Shown here piece after piece: positions 1 to 7,957 of a stretch of 7,957 nucleotides of DNA. The notes below the pieces were generated by a model, which did not search any database, was not told the DNA's origin, and was given only the letters and a program-made list of their open reading frames with translations. The position numbers and the translations under genes were made by a program. The stretch comes from Sedimenticola sp. (GTDB lineage: Bacteria > Pseudomonadota > Gammaproteobacteria > Chromatiales > Chromatiaceae): contig JALULB010000294.1 in the NCBI GenBank assembly GCA_027041035.1, positions 1 through 7,957 on the forward strand. Direction: 5' to 3'. Numbering within the stretch: the first letter of the stretch is position 1; every line of letters begins with the position of its first letter.

Positions 1-506
1 CCGGTATTGATCTCGCGGATTTCGAGCTGCTCGGGCGAGGCATCCTTGTGTTCGACGATCGCGCTGACCTTGCCATCGGCATCCCGCACGATGCGGCCGT
101 AGCCGCTGGCGTCGTCGAGTATCTGGCTGATCAGGCCGATACTGGTATCCGCGGCCGAATCGAGAAAGCGTCGCAGGGTCTGTTCCTCGGTGAGCGGCAC
201 ATCGCCGTACAACACCAGCGTGCGATCCACGCCCTCGAGTTCACCGAGTACCTGCTGCACCGCATGCCCGGTACCCAGTTGCTCGGCCTGTTCCACCCAG
301 GTGATGTCATCGCCGGCGACACGCGTGCGCACCAGGTCGCCACCATGTCCATAGACAACGATGATGCGCGCCGGATCGAGACGCCGCGCGGTATCGACCA
401 CGTGCTGAAGCAGCGGTTTGGCCGCCAGTGGATGCAACACCTTTGGAAGCGCGGATTTCATCCGCGTGCCCTTGCCGGCGGCAAGGATGACCACTGCAAG
501 TGTCAT
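1..506 (-). CDS. glmU: GlmU N-terminal part: bifunctional N-acetylglucosamine-1-phosphate uridyltransferase / glucosamine-1-phosphate acetyltransferase (cut by left edge)
   Basis: 168 codons plus two bases are present; the gene continues off the left edge. This is the pyrophosphorylase (uridyltransferase) domain, which makes UDP-GlcNAc from GlcNAc-1-P and UTP in the cytoplasm. The acetyltransferase beta-helix domain lies outside the window. Seen directly: the nucleotide-binding signature LAAGKGTRM (residues 8-16) followed by LPKVLH (20-25), the uracil-site segment [10 protein letters not shown] (73-82), YGDVPL (100-105) with metal-binding Asp102, GYGRI (135-139), the IVEHKD segment (150-155) and INTG at the edge. 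These align with E. coli GlmU nearly without gaps. The ATG at 504-506 is chosen because the conserved domain begins within a few residues, and AGGAG lies 12 nt upstream. A glmU downstream of atpC is common in Gammaproteobacteria, but here an FKBP gene and a mobile element intervene, so it probably has its own promoter. Confidence 0.97.
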   Translation of the reverse strand, partial: MTLAVVILAAGKGTRMKSALPKVLHPLAAKPLLQHVVDTARRLDPARIIVVYGHGGDLVRTRVAGDDITWVEQAEQLGTGHAVQQVLGELEGVDRTLVLYGDVPLTEEQTLRRFLDSAADTSIGLISQILDDASGYGRIVRDADGKVSAIVEHKDASPEQLEIREINT

Positions 507-539
507 GAGTTTGGCCTGCTCCTGTCTGATTTATCTGTT

Positions 540-573
540 GGCCGGCTTTCCCCCGCTCGGGGGAAAGCCGGCC
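540..573. repeat. Perfect 34-nt palindrome (15-bp stem, 4-nt loop) in the glmU leader
   Basis: The arm at 540-554 (GGCCGGCTTTCCCCC) is exactly complementary to 559-573, with loop GCTC at 555-558. Neither side is followed by a T tract: the minus strand continues CAACAGATAAATC and the plus strand CTGCATTAGCC. It is therefore not a standard intrinsic terminator. It ends 33 nt before the glmU ATG and just upstream of its Shine-Dalgarno sequence. It could be a REP-like intergenic palindrome, a 5' mRNA-stabilising hairpin, or a Rho-assisted terminator. The structure is certain; the role is not. Confidence 0.85.
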
Positions 574-598
574 CTGCATTAGCCTAGAATATGCTTGA

Positions 599-627
599 AT
601 TTAACGAGCCATAGCTATGATTCTAAA
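599..627 (-). promoter_or_regulatory. Candidate sigma70-type promoter for glmU
   Basis: On the minus strand a -35-like TTTAGA (622-627, 4 of 6 consensus bases) and a -10-like TTAAAT (599-604, 4 of 6) are separated by 17 bp. They lie in the locally AT-rich stretch about 95 nt upstream of glmU. A transcript from here would carry the 540-573 hairpin in its leader. The matches are modest, so this is a guess from spacing and composition. Confidence 0.25.
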
Positions 628-653
628 ATGGTTTTCCTTACAGTTTCCCGTAA

Positions 654-796
654 TCGTCGATACGGTACACTTTCAGAAGACCTCTTGCAGGATCAATATG
701 CTGTGCGATCTTCACGCGAATTCATGAAATCTCCGCCTTGGGACGCGACGCGCTGGAAGCGAACGACGAGTATTTCCGAGGCCAAGAGCCTGCTAG
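654..796 (+). pseudogene. Possible 3' remnant of a plus-strand gene truncated by the 797-955 element
   Basis: One plus-strand frame is open from 654 to 869. From about 705 it reads like protein (AIFTRIHEISALG, then RDALEANDEYFRGQEPA), with codon choices richer in G/C at third positions than the sequence around them. There is no good start or ribosome-binding site in this frame; a stop at 651-653 closes it upstream. A possible start at 617 lies in a different frame that ends at 725-727, so a frameshift would have to be assumed. If the MITE-like element is removed, the frame ends within two codons (PAS then TGA at the present 960-962), tail to tail with the FKBP gene. I do not recognise the product. 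It may equally be non-coding sequence. Confidence 0.2.
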
Positions 797-843
797 GAGG
801 CTGTCGAGGTTAACGCTGATCTACCGCGGAAAAGCCCTTTTAG
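797..843. repeat. Left terminal inverted repeat of the MITE-like element
   Basis: The outer 15 bp (797-811) match the right end at 12 positions. The inner part (to about 843, ending in the AAAAGCCCTTTT block) matches after a 2-nt gap. Confidence 0.7.
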
Positions 844-853
844 CTCGTCTTCC

Positions 854-898
854 CGTTCACTTTCGTTGAATAGAATGACCATTCGCCTCAAATGAACG
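854..898. repeat. Nested inverted repeat in the centre of the MITE-like element
   Basis: CGTTCA at 854-859 pairs with TGAACG at 893-898. Inside it GAATG (873-877) pairs with CATTC (880-884) around a 2-nt spacer. Together they could form an interrupted cruciform or RNA hairpin in the element's middle. The pairing is seen directly; no function can be inferred from it alone. Confidence 0.5.
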
Positions 899-908
899 AA
901 AAAACGGA

Positions 909-955
909 CTCAAAATGGCTTTCCCTCGCTACGATCGGTCAAACCCGACAGACTC
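909..955. repeat. Right terminal inverted repeat of the MITE-like element
   Basis: Partner of 797-843. The outer 15 bp are 941-955, and the inner block AAAATGGCTTTCC (912-924) mirrors the left end's GGAAAAGCCCTTTT. It abuts the CTAG that contains the FKBP stop codon. Confidence 0.7.
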
Positions 956-1441
956 CTAGTTGATCGATCCAGCCGGAGGCTTCCCCGCGTTGGCGATATC
1001 CTCGGCGGTCGGTTCGCGAACATCGAGGATATTCACGCTGACGTTGAGCGTCTTGCCGGCCAGTGGGTGATTGCCATCGATGGTCACCTTGCCGTCCTCC
1101 ATCGAGGTCACATAGAAGGTTTTCGTCTCGCCGGCGTCGTTCTGCATCGTGACTTCCGCGCCAACGAAACGGAACGCTTCGGGCACGTTTTCCAGGTCAT
1201 CGACAAAGGTCAGTTGCGGATCATGCGGACCGAATGCCTGATCCGGCGGCACCTCCATGCTGACCTTTTCTCCCGCGCGACGGCCGCGCAGGGCCTGGTC
1301 CATGCCGCCGATCAACTCTGAATCACCGCCGAAGATATAACCCACCGGCAGATCGTTCTGTTCGACCACGTTACCGTTCTCGTCGGAGATGGAATAGGTC
1401 AAGGATACATATTTTCCTTCACTGATTGTTTCACTGCTCAT
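956..1441 (-). CDS. SlyD-like FKBP-type peptidyl-prolyl cis-trans isomerase, 161 aa
   Basis: It would catalyse cis-trans isomerisation of X-Pro bonds and act as a cytosolic folding helper (no signal peptide or membrane segment is visible). The FKBP fold begins near residue 8 (EGKYVSLTYSI). Next come the GGDSELIGGMDQALRGRRAGEKV segment (38-60) and PPDQAFGP (65-72). A SlyD-type insert-in-flap region follows (roughly 73-121), then the SlyD hallmark DGNHPLAGKTL (122-132). The His/Cys-rich metal-binding tail of E. coli SlyD is absent; the protein ends shortly after the fold, so it is between SlyD and FkpB in type. The frame is open upstream to an ATG at 1591, but the FKBP fold starts only after the ATG at 1439-1441. 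That ATG has GAGGAG 13 nt upstream (1455-1460), a slightly long spacing. The gene follows the atp terminator, so it is probably transcribed separately. Its TAG stop lies inside the CTAG flank of the adjacent mobile element. Confidence 0.93.
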   Translation of the reverse strand: MSSETISEGKYVSLTYSISDENGNVVEQNDLPVGYIFGGDSELIGGMDQALRGRRAGEKVSMEVPPDQAFGPHDPQLTFVDDLENVPEAFRFVGAEVTMQNDAGETKTFYVTSMEDGKVTIDGNHPLAGKTLNVSVNILDVREPTAEDIANAGKPPAGSIN

Positions 1442-1516
1442 GATGTTCCGGGAACTCCTCAACACGTCCAAATATCCATGGCGATCGCAAACGGTCACTG
1501 CCGCCAAAGCATCGAA

Positions 1517-1525
1517 ATTATCACA
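1517..1525 (-). promoter_or_regulatory. Candidate extended -10 promoter for the FKBP gene
   Basis: The minus strand reads TGTGATAAT, an extended -10 element (TGn followed by GATAAT, 5 of 6 consensus). It lies about 75 nt upstream of the FKBP start and downstream of the atp terminator. No convincing -35 box is at the right distance. TACAAT at 1550-1555 is an alternative -10. A promoter is expected in this interval because the terminator separates the gene from atpC. Confidence 0.3.
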
Positions 1526-1618
1526 TATAGCCTCTTTTGCCCGGGTCGGATTGTACCAAACGGGTGGGCATGCGCGGGCATACAGCGTCATATCCGGCAG
1601 ATTTTCTGAACGGCATCC

Positions 1619-1651
1619 AAAAAAAACGGCCCATGCGCGCGCATGGGCCGT
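1619..1651 (-). terminator. Rho-independent terminator of the atp operon
   Basis: The segment 1626-1651 is a perfect 26-nt palindrome (ACGGCCCATGCG, then CG, then the complement). On the minus strand it is followed directly by a run of eight T (complement of A8 at 1619-1626, the first base shared with the stem). It lies 85 nt beyond the atpC stop. The plus-strand side lacks a T tract, so it acts in the atp direction only. Confidence 0.93.
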
Positions 1652-1735
1652 ACTATTCTACCCTGTCGGTGACTACAGACCGAGTTTCCCATCACAGCAT
1701 GAGCAACGGGTCATCGCTTCCACCGCGCCAATGGA

Positions 1736-2167
1736 TCAGTGTTTCGAGCTGCGTTCGCGAATCTTCTGAATTGTGCGCAACTGCGCGACGGCCTCGGCGA
1801 GTTCGGACTGCGCCTTGGCGTACTCGAACTCGGAAGCGCGATCCTTCATTGCTTTCTCGGCTTCCTGCTTGGCTTCAAGCGCGGCAGCTTCGTCCAGATC
1901 CTCGGCACGCACCGCCGTGTCGGCAAGAATCGTAACCAGGTCCGGCTGAACCTCGAGAATACCACCGGAGATGAAGATATCGACCGGATCCTTTCCAGCC
2001 CCCAGGTCGACCCGCACCTCTCCCGGTTTCATCCGCGTAACCAGCGGCGCGTGACGTGGCGCTATACCCACCTCACCCATCTCGGCTGGAGCGAATACCA
2101 TCTCCGCCAGTCCGGAGAAAAGCGCTCCTTCCGCACTCACGATATCGACATGAACTGTCATGGCCAT
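1736..2167 (-). CDS. atpC: F1Fo ATP synthase epsilon subunit
   Basis: 143 aa (E. coli 139). Epsilon is part of the central stalk with gamma and can inhibit ATP hydrolysis through its C-terminal helices. The N-terminal beta-sandwich (about 1-86) shows [27 protein letters not shown] and [19 protein letters not shown]. The C-terminal part (about 90-143) is the expected charged, Ala/Glu-rich helical hairpin ending [14 protein letters not shown]. Of the two nearby Met codons, the first (2165-2167) is chosen: GAGGA lies 6 nt upstream (2174-2178), and the E. coli protein also begins MAMT. It starts 29 nt after atpD and is the last gene before the terminator at 1619-1651. Confidence 0.98.
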   Translation of the reverse strand: MAMTVHVDIVSAEGALFSGLAEMVFAPAEMGEVGIAPRHAPLVTRMKPGEVRVDLGAGKDPVDIFISGGILEVQPDLVTILADTAVRAEDLDEAAALEAKQEAEKAMKDRASEFEYAKAQSELAEAVAQLRTIQKIRERSSKH

Positions 2168-2196
2168 TGCTTTTCCTCGGAAAGATCAGGGGCCGG

Positions 2197-3640
<1,444 letters not shown>

Positions 3641-3659
3641 CCGGACCGGTCGGCCGGCA

Positions 3660-4526
3660 TCAGCCGCCGATGGCGGCCGCGCCACTGACGATCTCGGAGA
3701 TTTCCTGTGTAATCGCCGCCTGGCGCGCCTTGTTGTAGATCAGTTGCAGCTCATCGATCAGTTCACCGGCGTTGTCGGTGGCGGCTTTCATCGCGATCAT
3801 GCGCGCCGACTGCTCGCACGCGGCATTCTCCACCACGCCCTGATACACCTGCGACTCGATATACCGCACCAGCAGGCCTTCGAGAACGACTTTCGCGTCC
3901 GGCTCATAGATATAGTCCCAGGGATGCCGGCGTTCATCCTCCTCGGTCGCCACGATGGGCGCGAGCTGTTCGATGGTCGGTTCCTGCGTCATGGTGTTCA
4001 CGAAGCGGTTATAGGCGATGCACACGCGATCCACCTTGCCTTCCTTGTAGGCATCCAGCATCACCTTCACGGTACCGATCAGATCCTCGATGCGCGGCGC
4101 ATCGCCAAGATGTACCGCATTACCGATCACGTTGCCGCCAAAGCGCTTGAAGAAACCAGAGGCCTTGCCACCGATGGTGCAGAAGTCCAGGCCGATATCG
4201 GCTTCCTGCTGCTTCTTCATCTCCCGCACCAGTTTGCGGAAAAGATTGCTGTTCAGACCACCGCACAGACCACGATCCGACGAGATGATGATGTAGCCGA
4301 TGCGGCTGACATCCCGTTCGATCATGAAGGTATGACGATATTCCGGATGCGCCTTCGCCAGATGCGAGATAACCTGACGCATCTTGTCCGCGTAGGGGCG
4401 GGTCGCCTCCATGCGCTGCTGCGCCTTGCGCATCTTGCTCGCGGCGACCATTTCCATCGCACTGGTGATCTTCTGCGTATTCTTGATACTTCCGATCTGA
4501 GTGCGAATCTCTTTACCGACAGCCAT
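3660..4526 (-). CDS. atpG: F1Fo ATP synthase gamma subunit (central shaft)
   Basis: 288 aa (E. coli 287). Gamma is the rotating shaft that couples c-ring rotation to the catalytic head. The N-terminal helix has the family signature [20 protein letters not shown], followed by [12 protein letters not shown]. The central Rossmann-like domain contains [15 protein letters not shown] (about 77-91), and the C-terminal helix ends with [20 protein letters not shown], then [17 protein letters not shown]. These two terminal helices form the antiparallel coiled coil inside the alpha/beta ring. The ATG at 4524-4526 matches the conserved family N terminus, with GGGGAC about 6 nt upstream. It begins 12 nt after the atpA stop. 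No truncation or unusual insertion was seen. Confidence 0.99.
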   Translation of the reverse strand: MAVGKEIRTQIGSIKNTQKITSAMEMVAASKMRKAQQRMEATRPYADKMRQVISHLAKAHPEYRHTFMIERDVSRIGYIIISSDRGLCGGLNSNLFRKLVREMKKQQEADIGLDFCTIGGKASGFFKRFGGNVIGNAVHLGDAPRIEDLIGTVKVMLDAYKEGKVDRVCIAYNRFVNTMTQEPTIEQLAPIVATEEDERRHPWDYIYEPDAKVVLEGLLVRYIESQVYQGVVENAACEQSARMIAMKAATDNAGELIDELQLIYNKARQAAITQEISEIVSGAAAIGG

Positions 4527-4538
4527 GGTCCGTCCCCG

Positions 4539-6080
<1,542 letters not shown>

Positions 6081-6093
6081 GATGGCTTCTCGC

Positions 6094-6633
6094 TTATAGT
6101 TCCAATTCGGTTGCCAGACGCTGCAGCCGCCCGCGAACAGATCCGTCGATCACCATATCGCCGGCGCGAATGATCGCCCCGCCGATCAGACTCGGATCTT
6201 TCTCGCTGGTAATCTCTACCGTCTTGCCCAATTTTTCTCGCAGCGCCTCGGCGAGCTTCTTTTCCTGCGCCGGCTTCACGGCATAGGCGCTGATGACATG
6301 TACTTCGACGACGCCCTCGGTATCCGCCTTGCGCTGCTCGAACAAGGACGCAATCTGCGGAAGCAACGTCAGCCGGTCGTTCTCGACCAGCAATCTGACC
6401 AGGTTACGGCCCTCGTCGTTGAGATGCTCCTCGCCGACCTCCAGCAGGAAGTCCGTCAAGCGTGACTTGTCCAGGCGCGGATTGCCGATCACCGCGTCCA
6501 TCTCCGGACTTTCGACGACCGCCGCCAGGAATCCGAGCATCTCCGACCATTCGGCCAGACTATCGGTTTCCAGCGCGCGCTTGAATACCGCCTCGGCGTA
6601 GGGACGCGCGAGTGTACTGAGTTCATCCGCCAT
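6094..6633 (-). CDS. atpH: F1Fo ATP synthase delta subunit (OSCP-like stator)
   Basis: 179 aa (E. coli 177). Delta sits on top of the F1 head and joins alpha to the b-subunit stator. The N-terminal helical domain opens with [12 protein letters not shown] (9-20), the family's standard start. The C-terminal part has the conserved VHVISAYAV (about 111-119) and the signature [21 protein letters not shown] (about 145-165), followed by [11 protein letters not shown]. The ATG at 6631-6633 is only 9 nt past the atpF stop. The Shine-Dalgarno AGGG (6641-6644) overlaps that stop codon, which suggests translational coupling to atpF. Confidence 0.98.
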   Translation of the reverse strand: MADELSTLARPYAEAVFKRALETDSLAEWSEMLGFLAAVVESPEMDAVIGNPRLDKSRLTDFLLEVGEEHLNDEGRNLVRLLVENDRLTLLPQIASLFEQRKADTEGVVEVHVISAYAVKPAQEKKLAEALREKLGKTVEITSEKDPSLIGGAIIRAGDMVIDGSVRGRLQRLATELEL

Positions 6634-6642
6634 GATTCAGCC

Positions 6643-7113
6643 CTAGATCTCGCCAGCGATGGCGTCGATGACATTCTGGTGCGCGGCGGCATTGATTTCC
6701 TTGTTCAGGATCTTCTCCGCTCCGGCCACCACCAGCGCGCCCACCTTCTGGCGCAGCTCTTCGCGAGCCTGATTGACCTCTTGTTCGATCTCGGCCTTCG
6801 CCGCCGTCAGCAGACGCTCGCCCTCGGTACGCGCATCGTCCTTGGCCTCGTCGACGATCTCTGCGGCGCGCTTCTGCGCCAGAGATACGATCTCCGCCGC
6901 CTGTGCCTTGGCCTCGTGCAGCTTTTCCGCCGCGTGGTGCTCGGCGAGTTCCTGCTCGTGCTTGCCGCGATCCGCCGCCGCCAGACCCTCCGCGATCTTC
7001 TTCTGACGCTCATCCAGCGCAGCAATAATCGGCGTCCACACGTACTTCTTCGTGAACCACACAAATACTACAAAGGCTATAAGCTGGCCCAGCAGGGTCA
7101 GATTGATGTGCAT
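6643..7113 (-). CDS. atpF: F1Fo ATP synthase b subunit (peripheral stalk)
   Basis: 156 aa, the same length as E. coli AtpF. Two copies form the stator stalk that holds F1 to subunit a. One N-terminal membrane helix (about residues 4-22, [19 protein letters not shown]) is followed by the conserved [23 protein letters not shown] long charged Ala/Glu/Lys-rich helix (about 35-135) then forms the dimeric right-handed coiled coil. The C-terminal delta-binding segment contains [12 protein letters not shown]. The single b gene, with no b' paralogue beside it, is the usual arrangement in non-photosynthetic Gammaproteobacteria. The start ATG (7111-7113) has GGGGAA about 6 nt upstream. A 54-nt spacer separates it from atpE. 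Confidence 0.98.
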   Translation of the reverse strand: MHINLTLLGQLIAFVVFVWFTKKYVWTPIIAALDERQKKIAEGLAAADRGKHEQELAEHHAAEKLHEAKAQAAEIVSLAQKRAAEIVDEAKDDARTEGERLLTAAKAEIEQEVNQAREELRQKVGALVVAGAEKILNKEINAAAHQNVIDAIAGEI

Positions 7114-7167
7114 ATCACTTCCCCGATAATCACATGGAAATTCAGGATTTGAGAATGGATTCCCGAA

Positions 7168-7410
<243 letters not shown>

Positions 7411-7466
7411 TCAAATTAAGTAAGTTGAAAGTGTGAAGAATTCAGCCCGCCGCGCGACGACGGGAA

Positions 7467-7957
<491 letters not shown>

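Larger units (their letters stand above)
797..955. mobile_element. MITE-like non-autonomous element, 159 bp, with CTAG flanks
   Basis: The ends are imperfect inverted repeats: GAGGCTGTCGAGGTT at 797-811 against GAGTCTGTCGGGTTT read inward from 955 (12 of 15 identical). Weaker similarity extends to about 45-47 nt on each side if a 2-nt gap is allowed, including a shared GATC and a GGnAAAGCCnTTTT block. Both ends are flanked by CTAG (793-796 and 956-959), as expected for a 4-bp target duplication. CTAG is itself palindromic, so it could in part belong to the repeat. There is no transposase ORF. The right copy of CTAG supplies the FKBP stop codon, so the insertion left that protein unchanged. 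The layout is that of a MITE mobilised in trans by an unseen IS with matching ends. I cannot assign the IS family with confidence. Confidence 0.75.

Noticed and set aside
540..573. Calling the palindrome an intrinsic terminator for the FKBP transcript
   Set aside because: No T tract follows the stem on the minus strand, so only the inverted repeat itself can be supported.
595..813. A 72-codon plus-strand ORF between glmU and the FKBP gene
   Set aside because: It has no clear Shine-Dalgarno sequence, runs into the MITE-like end, has unremarkable composition, and competes with a more protein-like frame on the same strand.
1442..1591. A 50-residue N-terminal extension of the FKBP protein, from an ATG at 1591
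   Set aside because: The extra residues resemble neither a signal peptide nor FKBP sequence, the start would lie close to the terminator and upstream of the likely promoter, and the ATG at 1441 begins right at the fold with GAGGAG upstream.

Overview
The window is a gammaproteobacterial chromosomal segment (GC-rich genes, roughly 55-60% G+C by eye). It carries most of an F1Fo ATP synthase operon read leftward on the minus strand. The predicted proteins match the Escherichia coli subunits closely in length and motifs, and the order atpB-atpE-atpF-atpH-atpA-atpG-atpD-atpC followed downstream by glmU is typical of Gammaproteobacteria. I cannot name the genus.

Layout from right to left, which is the direction of transcription. 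The 3' two thirds of atpB (subunit a) enters at the right edge. It is followed by complete atpE (c), atpF (b), atpH (delta), atpA (alpha), atpG (gamma), atpD (beta) and atpC (epsilon). Spacers are 9-13 nt inside the atpF-H-A-G block, 29-74 nt elsewhere, and no cistrons overlap. About 85 nt after atpC lies a strong intrinsic terminator (12-bp GC-rich stem plus a T8 tract) that closes the operon. Next comes a separate gene for a SlyD-like FKBP peptidyl-prolyl isomerase. A roughly 450-nt non-coding interval follows, and then the first 168 codons of glmU, which runs off the left edge.

Functionally, the atp genes encode the membrane rotor and proton channel (a, b, c), the stator and stalk (b, delta, gamma, epsilon) and the catalytic head (alpha, beta). 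The c subunit has the proton-type site (Asp58 followed by Ala, no sodium-type Gln/Glu/Ser set). GlmU makes UDP-GlcNAc for the cell envelope. The FKBP is a folding helper with no obvious link to either pathway.

The unusual part is the interval between the FKBP gene and glmU. It holds a 159-bp MITE-like element (797-955) with inverted-repeat ends and CTAG on both flanks. It is inserted so exactly at the FKBP stop codon that the stop is preserved. Removing it in silico suggests a former tail-to-tail neighbour on the plus strand that now reads through into the element. A separate perfect 15-bp-stem palindrome without a T tract (540-573) sits in the presumed glmU leader. I found no RNA genes, CRISPR array or novel multi-gene system; the rest is a conserved housekeeping locus.
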